Origin: Limosilactobacillus secaliphilus
Lineage (GTDB): Bacteria; Bacillota; Bacilli; Lactobacillales; Lactobacillaceae
Reading direction: 5' to 3'
Assembly (NCBI RefSeq): GCF_001437055.1
Contig: NZ_JQBW01000005.1
Coordinates: 62,001 to 126,000 of the forward strand
Length of the DNA stretch: 64,000 nucleotides
Below the pieces are notes generated by a model. The model made no database searches and had not been told where the DNA came from. It saw only the letters and a program-made list of their open reading frames with translations. Made by a program: the position numbers and the translations under genes. Positions 1 to 8,566 of the stretch are shown piece by piece. Positions within the stretch are counted from its first letter, which is position 1. Every line of letters begins with the position of its first letter.

Positions 1-525
1 GTAGGTCTTCATCAATTCCCGGTAAAAACGGTTGCGGTGGTTGGCGTCCAGCCCCAGCATTGGTTCATCCAGAAAAATGAAGTCGGCGTTGACACATAAG
101 GCACAGGTGATTTTGGCGGCCGTCGTCAAACCGGTGGATAGGTTCGACAACCGAGCGTGTTCGTTGACACCAAAGGCCTTGGTCAGCCGGTGGGCAAGTT
201 CGTAATCAAAGTGACCATAGCCCTCATCTGCCAACTGGAACATTCCGCTCACACTGGTGCGTTTGCCATACATATTTGAATCGCTCATCAAGTACAGCCG
301 TTGCAGTGATGGGTAGTGGTTGTGAACCTCATGATCGCCTAAGACCACTTCGCCCTTGCTGGGGAAATTCCGGTCGTTGATGATGTTCAACAAGGTTGAT
401 TTACCGGCCCCATTCTCGCCCAGCAATGCATAAATCGTCTGCGGCTGGATGGTCAGTGAAATATCATCTAGGATCTGCGTCCTGCCAAAACGTTTGCTGA
501 CGCCGTTAATCTTCAGTGCTTCCAT
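1..525 (-). CDS. ABC transporter ATP-binding protein (YtrB-like), 3' end cut by window
   Basis: ATPase subunit of an ABC exporter-type system; the gene runs off the left edge, so only about the first 175 residues are seen. Walker A is GENGAGKS at about residues 36-43, followed by a Q-loop region and a Walker B-type FIFLDEP. The signature region reads LSTGL instead of the usual LSGGQ, which is common in the YtrB-type subfamily. The start at 525 overlaps the end of the GntR gene by 20 bases, so the two are translationally coupled. A GntR repressor next to a YtrB-like ATPase resembles the Bacillus ytr operon, which responds to cell-wall-active compounds. The permease is presumably outside the window. 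The substrate cannot be told. Confidence 0.85.
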   Translation of the reverse strand, partial: MEALKINGVSKRFGRTQILDDISLTIQPQTIYALLGENGAGKSTLLNIINDRNFPSKGEVVLGDHEVHNHYPSLQRLYLMSDSNMYGKRTSVSGMFQLADEGYGHFDYELAHRLTKAFGVNEHARLSNLSTGLTTAAKITCALCVNADFIFLDEPMLGLDANHRNRFYRELMKTY

Positions 526-889
526 TTTGGTACCCCCGTTTAATCAGATTCATCAAATGCGCTTCATTGATATTGAGCTTGCGTGCTTCGGCCACCAGGC
601 TTTGCACGTAATCGTGATAGAAGTCTTCCTTGCGTGTTTCCATGATTTTCTCCTGAGCACCTGCAGCAACAAACATGCCCAGCCCGCGTCTTTTCTCCAA
701 CAGCTGGCGGTTCACCAACTGGTTCATGCCCTTCAATACCGTTGCCGGGTTGATGTGCAGTTCCTGCGACAGCTGAGTCGTCGATGGTACCTGCTCGCCT
801 TCCCGGTAGATACCCGTAAAGATCATCTCTTCCAGTTGATCGGCTATTTGTTGATACAGCGGGCCCGACTGATCAAAGTGAAAATTCAT
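506..889 (-). CDS. GntR family transcriptional regulator (YtrA subfamily)
   Basis: A short (127 aa) GntR regulator. The N-terminal winged helix (about residues 10-75) contains the typical run with VPSTTQLSQEL and the wing region RRGLGMFV. The C-terminal part is only about 50 residues, the size of the YtrA subfamily effector/dimerisation tail. A strong ribosome-binding site (AAAAGGAGG) lies upstream of the ATG at 889. It is the first gene of an operon with the downstream ABC ATPase, which it probably represses. YtrA-type regulators commonly respond to envelope antibiotics; that role is inferred here from family and context. Confidence 0.9.
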   Translation of the reverse strand: MNFHFDQSGPLYQQIADQLEEMIFTGIYREGEQVPSTTQLSQELHINPATVLKGMNQLVNRQLLEKRRGLGMFVAAGAQEKIMETRKEDFYHDYVQSLVAEARKLNINEAHLMNLIKRGYQNGSTED

Positions 890-1031
890 CAGGTGACCCC
901 CCTCCTTTTAGCCTAGTTAGTTAATTACTTGTGTAACTAACTATATAACCAACCCAAAATAAACGCAAGTCTTTGCTCAGACTTTTTCGTCGATCTCATC
1001 CGCACTGGGACACTTCTTCTGGCTTTGGTCA

Positions 1032-1061
1032 TTGCCAGTTGATCGACAACCTTCCTATAAT
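1032..1061 (+). promoter_or_regulatory. Promoter of the LTA-synthase-like gene
   Basis: TTGCCA at 1032-1037 and a perfect TATAAT at 1056-1061, spacer 18, about 30 bases before the start codon at 1091. Confidence 0.65.
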
Positions 1062-1090
1062 GAGACACAGATATTCTAGAAAGCAGGTTA

Positions 1091-4012
1091 ATGATGTCTA
1101 CTATCAGTAAGCACGTAAATATATTCCACTGGCTCTTGGTCGGCCTGACCATCTTTATTTTCATCGCCAGCGCCGGCCAGTTAATGACGACCCAAAGAAT
1201 CGGCAGTCCCGCCTTCTTGGCCCTGTGGTTCATCAAAGTGGTTGTTGCCAGCTTGGCCTTAGCGGTTCCATTGATGATTGGAAGTCGGCAAAAGCCCTTC
1301 CGACACAGTCAGTGGACCGTTATCTGTCTCTGGCTGATTGGTGGACTGTCCCTGCTGTGTTCGCGTTTTGCCACCCCGCCTTTGACCGTCAAAATGGTTG
1401 GCATCCTCAAGTCACCCGAACAGTACGTGATTCAAAACGTCTTCATCGCGTGGTTCATGAGCACCCTCCTATTGCTCGGCCATGATCAGTTGCAAAAGAT
1501 CCTGCATCGATGGTCATCCAAGCAACGAGGACGCGTGCTGGCTGCCGTTGTCGCCCTCCACTGCCTGTGTACCTGGATCTTTCATTACGACCTGTTCGGT
1601 TTCAACGCTGCTACGAGTGGAACTTGGTTTTTGTTGCTCTTCATGCTTGGTGACCTGATTGCCAACCTTGATCTCAGCCGGTGGCAACTGTCCACCAAAG
1701 CTTGGGCCTTCATTTGTCTAATCCTGTGGCTGGCGACCGCGCTGGCTGCCTGGCTCAAGATGAACGTGATTCAGTACGATCCGCACAACGATTTCACCAA
1801 AAACCTGCATTACTTGTATGCCATTCCGCCCTATCAGCCAATCATGCTGCTGACAGTTCTGGCAACGGCATTGTTGTTCAAGCAAATCCATCATTCAAAG
1901 GTTGACCAGCAGCACCTGGTTCGGTTAATTCTCTTGCTCAACCTGCTGGCTTTACCCGGTTTGATCAACAAGTTCCTCCTGCCGACCTGGTCCTGGCTCG
2001 CTGCCATTGTGATTGCAATCGTCACCCTCGCCGTCGTTGCCCTCTTACCGGTATTAATACAGCGTTATGCCCGTGACTGGTCGTGGTCATTTAATAAGAC
2101 TGCCTGGCAAAGACGCTTTAAACAAGTGGTTGCCTATTGGCCAGTACTGACCACCTGGCTCATCCTATGGCTCATCACGGCCTTTTCGTTTGCCCTGTTG
2201 TGGGGAAACAAGCGCTGGACGATGGTGCAGTGGATGGTCAGCAAGCGGGACCCGATCATCCTCGTCAACGTCTGGATCGTTTTCGCGCTGGTCGTGATTT
2301 TGATGGCCATTTTGAACCGCTGGTGGCTCAGCTCTGGCATAGTCATCGTGCTTTACCTGGCCTGGCTGGTGGCTTCTGTTTTGAAGATTCAGGCGCGCAA
2401 CGAACCAATCCTGCCGTCCGATCTCTCGGCGATGGCGGCCCCGAAGGAAATGCTGGGCATGGTCAACCCCTGGGTAATGGGGCTGGCCCTCGCCGTGATC
2501 GTTGCCATCTTGCTGGTCTTCATCTTCATTGACTGTCGTGTCCACTCGCCCCGGCTACGGCCACTGTACCGGGTGGTCTTGGCGGCCTGTGCCTGCATCT
2601 ATCTAGGTGGCTTTGCCTGGGCCAACCACAGTCAGTCACTCACCTTCCGTTACCTGCAATCAATCAGCGATACCCCCTACTTCTACTCCCAGCTCCGGGG
2701 TGCCCGCATGAACGGAACCGTCCTGCAGTTTGCAAACAATGTCGACGTGGTGGCGATGAAGAGGCCAAGCGGTTATTCTGCTGCCGCCATGCATAGAATT
2801 CAGCGCCACTATCAGCAAGTGGCCCAGCAAATCAACCAGCACCGGCGTTTCAATGATGTGTCATCCCAGAACCTGGTCTTCGTGCTCAGCGAAAGCTATG
2901 CCGACCCGCGTCTGTTGCCTAACCTGAAGATGACTGGTGGCAACCCCATGGAGTTCTATGACCAGCTGGCGCAACACGAACAGAGCGGCCTAATGCTCTC
3001 GTCAGGTTACGGTGGTGGGACCGCCAATATGGAATACCAATCATTGACTGGCTTTTCCATGGCCAACTTCTCGCCCACCATGCCCACACCGTATTCACAG
3101 CTGGTCCCTTACCAGCAGCATCCGTTTGCCATCAACCAGCTCTTCAACTCTTCGGTGGCGGTGCATCCGTTCTCGGCCAACCTTTACGACCGCAAAACGG
3201 TTTTCCGCAAGTTCGGCTTCCAGCGCTTCTACCATCTGGATGGCGGCAGCCGGCTGACCTATAAGCGGCACATCGACCAGAGCCCCCGTATCAGCGATGA
3301 CTCGGCCTACAAAGAGACGACCCTCCACTTAAAGGGCTGCCATGGTCGCTTTATCCAGCTCTCAACCATGCAGAACCACATGCCCTACCAACCCGCCTAT
3401 TACAAGCAGGTCAAGTATCATGTGAATGCTCCTTGGATCAAGAGCCCCGAAGAAGCCAACACCATCGCGGCCTACGCGGAAGGTCTGCACTACACTGATA
3501 CGGCGTTGAAGAGTTGGATTGCCAAGTTGGATCAAATGAAGGAACCCGTCACCGTCGTCTGGTACGGCGACCACCTGCCCGGCATCTACAGCGGCCTATC
3601 CATGGGCCAAAATGGCGTCAAAATGCATGAGACCAACTACTTCATCTACCAGAACCCAGCGGCGAAAAAGGCCGACAGTGGTGCTGAGCAGATGCCCCAC
3701 AAGGTCGTCAGTCCGAACGAATTTCCTGCCCTGGCATTCAATATCATGAACGTCAAGGTTTCCCCTTACCTGGCCCTGTTGACCCAGGAAGCCCAAGAAA
3801 TGCCGGCGATGTCGACCCCCATCAATGGAACGGCGCGCAACAATGCCGCCCACCGCGGTGGGATTGCCTTTGTCAACGCGGAAGGCAAGCAGACCAAGTT
3901 AACGAAGGCCCAAAAACACCTGCTCCATGATTACCAACTGGTTCAATACGACTTGACTGCCGGCCATCATTACCTGCAAAAGGCAGCCTTTTTAACCCGC
4001 GTTCCGCAATAA
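1091..4012 (+). CDS. Large LTA synthase-family (sulfatase fold) membrane protein
   Basis: A 973-aa polytopic membrane enzyme of the LtaS/alkaline-phosphatase superfamily, which transfers phosphoglycerol or related groups to cell-surface polymers. The C-terminal extracellular sulfatase domain begins near residue 590. The catalytic features are visible: Glu601 in VLSESYADP, the expected nucleophile Thr644 in GGGTANME, and Asp827-His828 in WYGDHLPG. MQNHMPY, another LtaS-family signature, is also present. Usual LtaS proteins have about 650-700 residues and five membrane segments. This one has roughly fourteen hydrophobic segments, because about 330 extra residues of membrane sequence precede the usual module. 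That N-terminal part loosely resembles an acyltransferase-3-type bundle, but I see no clear catalytic signature. It stands alone with its own promoter and terminator. Confidence 0.85.
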   Translation: MMSTISKHVNIFHWLLVGLTIFIFIASAGQLMTTQRIGSPAFLALWFIKVVVASLALAVPLMIGSRQKPFRHSQWTVICLWLIGGLSLLCSRFATPPLTVKMVGILKSPEQYVIQNVFIAWFMSTLLLLGHDQLQKILHRWSSKQRGRVLAAVVALHCLCTWIFHYDLFGFNAATSGTWFLLLFMLGDLIANLDLSRWQLSTKAWAFICLILWLATALAAWLKMNVIQYDPHNDFTKNLHYLYAIPPYQPIMLLTVLATALLFKQIHHSKVDQQHLVRLILLLNLLALPGLINKFLLPTWSWLAAIVIAIVTLAVVALLPVLIQRYARDWSWSFNKTAWQRRFKQVVAYWPVLTTWLILWLITAFSFALLWGNKRWTMVQWMVSKRDPIILVNVWIVFALVVILMAILNRWWLSSGIVIVLYLAWLVASVLKIQARNEPILPSDLSAMAAPKEMLGMVNPWVMGLALAVIVAILLVFIFIDCRVHSPRLRPLYRVVLAACACIYLGGFAWANHSQSLTFRYLQSISDTPYFYSQLRGARMNGTVLQFANNVDVVAMKRPSGYSAAAMHRIQRHYQQVAQQINQHRRFNDVSSQNLVFVLSESYADPRLLPNLKMTGGNPMEFYDQLAQHEQSGLMLSSGYGGGTANMEYQSLTGFSMANFSPTMPTPYSQLVPYQQHPFAINQLFNSSVAVHPFSANLYDRKTVFRKFGFQRFYHLDGGSRLTYKRHIDQSPRISDDSAYKETTLHLKGCHGRFIQLSTMQNHMPYQPAYYKQVKYHVNAPWIKSPEEANTIAAYAEGLHYTDTALKSWIAKLDQMKEPVTVVWYGDHLPGIYSGLSMGQNGVKMHETNYFIYQNPAAKKADSGAEQMPHKVVSPNEFPALAFNIMNVKVSPYLALLTQEAQEMPAMSTPINGTARNNAAHRGGIAFVNAEGKQTKLTKAQKHLLHDYQLVQYDLTAGHHYLQKAAFLTRVPQ

Positions 4013-4030
4013 AAGTCAATCATGAAAAAA

Positions 4031-4076
4031 GGGTTCTCGATAAATGTCGCTTAGCGATTAAATCGGGAACCTTTTT
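4031..4076 (+). terminator. Rho-independent terminator after the LTA synthase-like gene
   Basis: Nine-base arms at 4032-4040 (GGTTCTCGA) and 4063-4071 (TCGGGAACC) followed by a T run. Confidence 0.7.
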
Positions 4077-4130
4077 GTTTACTGGAACGTGATAGAATAG
4101 TGCTAGTTAACTTTTGAAGGAGTTTTATTG

Positions 4131-6746
4131 ATGAAGGAACATAAAAAGCTTTATAAAGCAGGTAAATTATGGTTAGCAATGACCCTCTTTGCCTTTGCAA
4201 CCACCATTATGATGGCTAACCCTGTCACACATGCGGCAGTAAATGAAGCAGCCAATAGCGTGGCACCCCAATCAGCGGCGGTAAGCCCAGCCAGTGCGGC
4301 TGCCAGCCCGGCCAACTCTCAGGAACGTACCATTGTCACGACGCCAACCCATGCGGCCCCAGAAGCATCGTCAGCAAGCACAGCTAGTCAATCCGCTACT
4401 AGTAATGTTTCCTCAGCAAGCGCAAGTGCTCGTCATTCTGTAAGCACTCCTGCCGTTGCGACCTCTGCACACGTGTATGCAGCTACCCTCGCTGATGCAC
4501 AGGATCCTTATCAAAATGTGATCCAGCTGCCGGCCGGCTGGGTGGACGCCTTAAGACCCGTTCACGGCTGGGGCGACATTTACGATGCCGATCTGAGTGC
4601 TCGTTTAACCCAACTCGGTCAAGAAGGGGAAGCATTAAACGCGGGCAAGTACATCCACAACCCCAACGACAATTACATGGTTTACTACAACGCCGATGGC
4701 AGCATCGACAAGCGGCAAATCCTGATTTTGACTCAGTATGTCTGCCGTCTTTTGAACCCGATCCGTGAAGCCTTAGGCAACCCAGTTTACAAGATCAACC
4801 AAGGTTCCATCGACATTGCCAATGAAGTCGCCAAGGGCTATGTGAAGGACAACTGGAGCCTGTTGATTCGGCGGGCCCACGACATGGATCGCCTGCAGGC
4901 CATTGGTAATGATTACGGCGTCATGGTGAGTGAATCCATCAGTGGCGGTTACACCAACGCCGCACCGTCTGGCAACACGATGGACCACTTGAAGAACGCC
5001 GCCTATGACTCCATCGTCGACATGCTCTTCTATGATGCCGATTCAGCTTGGGGTCACACCACTGACCTGGTTGGTGCCCGGCAGTCCGATGTCACCTCTT
5101 CCTATCTGGGTGTGGCTCCAGATGGACTGGGTAACCTCCACTACAACGGTGAACCCGAAACGGATGGCATTTGGAAATATGTTCTGACTGACGCCAATCA
5201 AAACGCATATAACCTGGTAACGGACTCCACCACCAAGTTCAACCAGGAATACAACTATACTTACGACGTCAACGACAACTACCTGAATCCAAATACGCCG
5301 ATCGCATTGGAAAACAAGGCCAATTTGGACAGTTACCGTCTCTTACCATCAACAAACAGTAATTACGCCATCTTGAAGGTCAGCGGTTGGCACGCCGCCG
5401 ATCTGAGCCGTTACCAAAGCACACCTTACCTGATTGTTTACGACAACACTTTGGGCCGTGAAGTTGGGCGGCAAAGAGTGGCTAGCCCAGTTGCCCGGCC
5501 AGATGTTTTCAAGGCTTATCCTTACATCTACAACAGCCAGAACGCGGGCTTCAACCAAGGCATTGCCATTCCGGTAACGTCATTAGGTCACTCTCTTTCC
5601 GTGGTTGCCCGTTATTCCAACGACAGTGCAACGGGTGAAGGGGCCACTACCGACTACTGGTTCCAACCAATCCACTTTGACCAAGGCAATTTTGCCAACC
5701 TCGATTACATGGGCATTCAGGGAGGCCACCTGCACGTTGCTGGTTGGCACGCTAGCAACCAAGCAGCCGGTCGGCCATACCACGTCATCATCTTATTTGA
5801 TGCCAGTCAGGGCCGCGAAATCGCCCGGCAGACGGTCGACTCATCCGCAAACCAACGCCCAGACGTTGCCAATGCTTACCCAACAGTGGCTAACGCTTTG
5901 AATTCCGGCTTCAACTTGGACTTCTCCTTAACGCCGGCAATGGCCAACGATAACCTGCAGATCGTCAGCCGGTGGAGTAGCAATCCGGATGCCAACAGCG
6001 ATTACGTCGATTACTGGTTCAGTCCGCGCAAAGTGGTCAATGACATGGGCAACTACGCCTACTTGGACAGCGTCAGTTCCAAGAATGGCAAAGTCTACGT
6101 AAGCGGCTGGAATGCAACTAACCAAGCACTCGGCCGGCCATATCACTACATCATCGCATTCGATAAGACCCGCAACCGTGAATTAGGTCGGGTCCTCGTT
6201 GATCAACCTCAGCAGCGTGATGACGTGCAACGCGCCTACCAGCAGGTCTTCAACGCTGACGACAGTGGCTTTAAGGTCAGCTTTAATTTGAGTACAGCAA
6301 TGGCCAACGATGACATCACCTACCTCAGCCGGTGGACAGACGATCCGGCGGGCAACGGCAATGCCGCCGACTACTGGTTCAACCCAGTTAACAAGATCAA
6401 CCGTGGTCACCTGGACCTTTGCCAATACAGCGATGGCGACTTGACGGTTACGGGTTGGCACGCCAACGATGCCAGCATCTACGAACCGCAACGGACGTTG
6501 ATTTTGTTTGACAAGACGACCAATCGTGAAGTGGCTCGTCAACATGTCAGTGCCGTCAGTCGTCCCGATGTGGCTCGGGCCTTCAACGACACGCGAACAG
6601 CCGGACAAGCCGGGTTTGCCACGACCTTTGTTGGTTTCACCCCAGTTAAGGGTCACCAGTACTCATTGGTCAGCCGTTATTCATTGACAAGCGATGCCAA
6701 CGAGAACTACACCGACTACTGGTTCAACTTAGGCACGTTACTCTAA
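4131..6746 (+). CDS. Secreted KxYKxGKxW protein with SEC10/PgrA domain and four C-terminal repeats
   Basis: An 871-aa secreted surface protein. ATG 4131 is chosen over the TTG just before it because AAGGAG lies 8 bases upstream. The N-terminus carries the KxYKxGKxW-type signal motif (HKKLYKAGKLW) followed by a hydrophobic stretch and an ANPVTHAA cleavage region. An Ala/Ser-rich linker of about 80 residues follows. Residues of about 125-360 resemble the SEC10/PgrA surface-exclusion domain, with LTQYVCRLLNPIREALG and a DSAWGH region. Four related blocks of about 105-120 residues follow, each with a Gly-Trp (GWHA/GWNA) core and ending in DYWF. There is no LPXTG, so anchoring is probably non-covalent or the protein is released. 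A role in adhesion or wall association is inferred. Confidence 0.8.
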   Translation: MKEHKKLYKAGKLWLAMTLFAFATTIMMANPVTHAAVNEAANSVAPQSAAVSPASAAASPANSQERTIVTTPTHAAPEASSASTASQSATSNVSSASASARHSVSTPAVATSAHVYAATLADAQDPYQNVIQLPAGWVDALRPVHGWGDIYDADLSARLTQLGQEGEALNAGKYIHNPNDNYMVYYNADGSIDKRQILILTQYVCRLLNPIREALGNPVYKINQGSIDIANEVAKGYVKDNWSLLIRRAHDMDRLQAIGNDYGVMVSESISGGYTNAAPSGNTMDHLKNAAYDSIVDMLFYDADSAWGHTTDLVGARQSDVTSSYLGVAPDGLGNLHYNGEPETDGIWKYVLTDANQNAYNLVTDSTTKFNQEYNYTYDVNDNYLNPNTPIALENKANLDSYRLLPSTNSNYAILKVSGWHAADLSRYQSTPYLIVYDNTLGREVGRQRVASPVARPDVFKAYPYIYNSQNAGFNQGIAIPVTSLGHSLSVVARYSNDSATGEGATTDYWFQPIHFDQGNFANLDYMGIQGGHLHVAGWHASNQAAGRPYHVIILFDASQGREIARQTVDSSANQRPDVANAYPTVANALNSGFNLDFSLTPAMANDNLQIVSRWSSNPDANSDYVDYWFSPRKVVNDMGNYAYLDSVSSKNGKVYVSGWNATNQALGRPYHYIIAFDKTRNRELGRVLVDQPQQRDDVQRAYQQVFNADDSGFKVSFNLSTAMANDDITYLSRWTDDPAGNGNAADYWFNPVNKINRGHLDLCQYSDGDLTVTGWHANDASIYEPQRTLILFDKTTNREVARQHVSAVSRPDVARAFNDTRTAGQAGFATTFVGFTPVKGHQYSLVSRYSLTSDANENYTDYWFNLGTLL
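5361..6731 (+). repeat. Four in-gene coding repeats (GWHA...DYWF units)
   Basis: Units at about 5361-5677, 5678-6040, 6041-6400 and 6401-6731. Each encodes a VSGWHA-like start, a [IL][FY]D..[RQ].RE[VIL][AG]RQ-like middle, an RPDV element and a DYWF end. The units have diverged at DNA level, so this is an old duplication. Confidence 0.8.
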
Positions 6747-6763
6747 TTAATTGATATAGAAAT

Positions 6764-6800
6764 AGGAGCACGACTATACTAAAGCCATGCTCCTTTGTTT
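6764..6800 (+). terminator. Probable terminator after the secreted protein gene
   Basis: Seven-base arms AGGAGCA (6764-6770) and TGCTCCT (6788-6794) then TTGTTTT. The loop is long, so this call is moderate. Confidence 0.5.
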
Positions 6801-6827
6801 TACCCAAATTAATGAAAGGTGACATTC

Positions 6828-7148
6828 ATGGAATACCAAGACGTTTTACAAATCCTGCGCAAATTCACCGATGAGCGCGGTTGGGAAAAGTACCACAACT
6901 TAAAAGACCTGGCATTGTCGGTCAACCTGGAAGCCAGCGAAGTTTTGGAGATTTTTCAGTGGAAGGACGAAAAGCAGCAGCTGACTCCTGAAGAAACGGC
7001 CCACTTGAAGGAAGAGATTGCCGATACGTTGATTTACCTCTTCTACATGTGCGACAAGCTCAAGATGGATCCTTACAAAGAGATTCAAAAGAAGATGGCG
7101 ATCAACGAACACCGGCACTGGCCCGAAGAAGAATCGGCGAAAAAATAA
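6828..7148 (+). CDS. MazG-like nucleotide pyrophosphohydrolase
   Basis: A 106-aa all-alpha NTP pyrophosphohydrolase of the single-domain MazG / dCTPase type. It hydrolyses (d)NTPs to monophosphate and pyrophosphate and is thought to clean the nucleotide pool. The metal-binding pattern is visible as EASEVLEIFQW followed by KEEIADTLIYL. The start ATG 6828 is preferred over GTG 6819 because AAAGGTG lies six bases upstream of it. The gene sits 25 bases before rarA, probably in one transcript, so a nucleotide-sanitising enzyme and a replication-restart ATPase appear to be co-expressed. The preferred substrate cannot be told. Confidence 0.85.
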   Translation: MEYQDVLQILRKFTDERGWEKYHNLKDLALSVNLEASEVLEIFQWKDEKQQLTPEETAHLKEEIADTLIYLFYMCDKLKMDPYKEIQKKMAINEHRHWPEEESAKK

Positions 7149-7173
7149 GGATGTTTAAAAAGGGATGACGACT

Positions 7174-8502
7174 ATGCATCAAGAATCCATTTTCGCCCAA
7201 GAGAATTCCCAGACCAGTCCCTTAGCCAACCGGGTCCGGCCCACCACAATCGATGAGTTTGTGGGACAAGATCAGCTGCTGGGCAAAGGCAAGGTCCTGC
7301 GCGAATTCATTGAGCACGATCAGATCTCTTCTTTGATTTTGTGGGGACCACCGGGTGTGGGCAAGACCACTCTGGCCGAAATCATCGCCCAGCATACAAA
7401 GGCCCACTTCGTTACGTTCTCCGCGGTGACCAGCAGCATCAAGGACATTAAGAAGATCATGGAAACGGCCGAGAAGAACCGGCAGTATGGTGAAAAGACC
7501 ATCTGCTTCATCGACGAAATCCACCGCTTCAACAAGGCGCAGCAGGATGCCTTCCTTCCCTTCGTTGAACGCGGCAGCATCACCCTGATTGGGGCAACGA
7601 CGGAAAATCCCTCGTTTGAGATCAATTCCGCCCTCCTCAGCCGCTGCAAAGTCTTCGTCATGAAATCCTTAACGGTTAAGGATCTTGAACAGGTGCTGCA
7701 GCGAGCCTTACACCACCCCAATGGTTTTCCTGGGCTGACCATCCATTGCGATGACGCTAGTATCAAGTTGATGGCCGAATTTGCCAACGGTGACGCCCGG
7801 GTTGCGTTGAATACATTGGAAATGGCCGTCCTCAATGGGCAGCGCCATGATCGTGAAGTAACCATTACCGCCGACGACTTAAGTCAGCTCATCAATACCA
7901 AGTCTCTGCGTTACGATTCCCACGGCGAAGAGCACTACAATGTCATCTCGGCCCTCCACAAGTCGATGCGTAACAGTGACGTGGATGCGGCCGTCTACTG
8001 GTGCTCGCGCATGCTGGATGGCGGCGAAGACCCGCTCTATATTGCGCGGCGGCTCGTCCGCTTCGCTAGTGAAGATATCGGTTTGGCCGACCCAAACGCC
8101 TTACTGATCGCCACCAGCACCTTCCAGGCCTGCCAGTTTTTGGGCATGCCGGAGTGTGACGTGCACCTGACAGAATGTGTCATCTACCTGGCACTGGCGC
8201 CCAAGTCCAACGCTGCGTATGTTGCCCGGCAGGAGGCTCATCGGGCAATCAAGAAGACCGGCAATTTACCGGTACCTCTGCAAATCAGGAACGCACCAAC
8301 CAAGCTGATGAAGGACCTGCACTATGGTCAACATTATCAGTACGCCCATGACACCAAGGATAAGTTGACCACCATGCAGACGATGCCACCAGAACTCGTC
8401 GGTAAACAGTTCTATCAGCCGACCGACCAGGGCATGGAAACTCGTTTTGCCAACCGGCTGGCCCAGATCAAAGAATGGCACCGTAAACACCCGGAAAATT
8501 AA
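7174..8502 (+). CDS. rarA: Replication-associated recombination protein A (RarA/MgsA)
   Basis: A 442-aa AAA+ ATPase acting at stalled replication forks. Walker A is GPPGVGKT at residues 58-65, Walker B is FIDEIHRF at about 113-119, and the sensor region reads GATTENPSFEINSALLSRC. The C-terminal MgsA tetramerisation domain continues to the end, with ARRLVRFASEDIGLADP and a final KEWH segment. ATG 7174 is preferred to ATG 7165 because AAGGG lies ten bases before the former but directly abuts the latter. Length and motifs match the family. It follows the MazG-like gene and is closed by a strong bidirectional terminator. Confidence 0.95.
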   Translation: MHQESIFAQENSQTSPLANRVRPTTIDEFVGQDQLLGKGKVLREFIEHDQISSLILWGPPGVGKTTLAEIIAQHTKAHFVTFSAVTSSIKDIKKIMETAEKNRQYGEKTICFIDEIHRFNKAQQDAFLPFVERGSITLIGATTENPSFEINSALLSRCKVFVMKSLTVKDLEQVLQRALHHPNGFPGLTIHCDDASIKLMAEFANGDARVALNTLEMAVLNGQRHDREVTITADDLSQLINTKSLRYDSHGEEHYNVISALHKSMRNSDVDAAVYWCSRMLDGGEDPLYIARRLVRFASEDIGLADPNALLIATSTFQACQFLGMPECDVHLTECVIYLALAPKSNAAYVARQEAHRAIKKTGNLPVPLQIRNAPTKLMKDLHYGQHYQYAHDTKDKLTTMQTMPPELVGKQFYQPTDQGMETRFANRLAQIKEWHRKHPEN

Positions 8503-8514
8503 CTTTTAGACACT

Positions 8515-8551
8515 AAAAAGCGGATGTGATGAATGATCACATCCGCTTTTT
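8515..8551. terminator. Strong bidirectional terminator between rarA and pepD
   Basis: Sixteen-base complementary arms at 8515-8530 and 8536-8551 with a five-base loop. A-rich and T-rich flanks make it work for both converging genes. Confidence 0.9.
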
Positions 8552-8566
8552 GCTTACATTTAGTGA

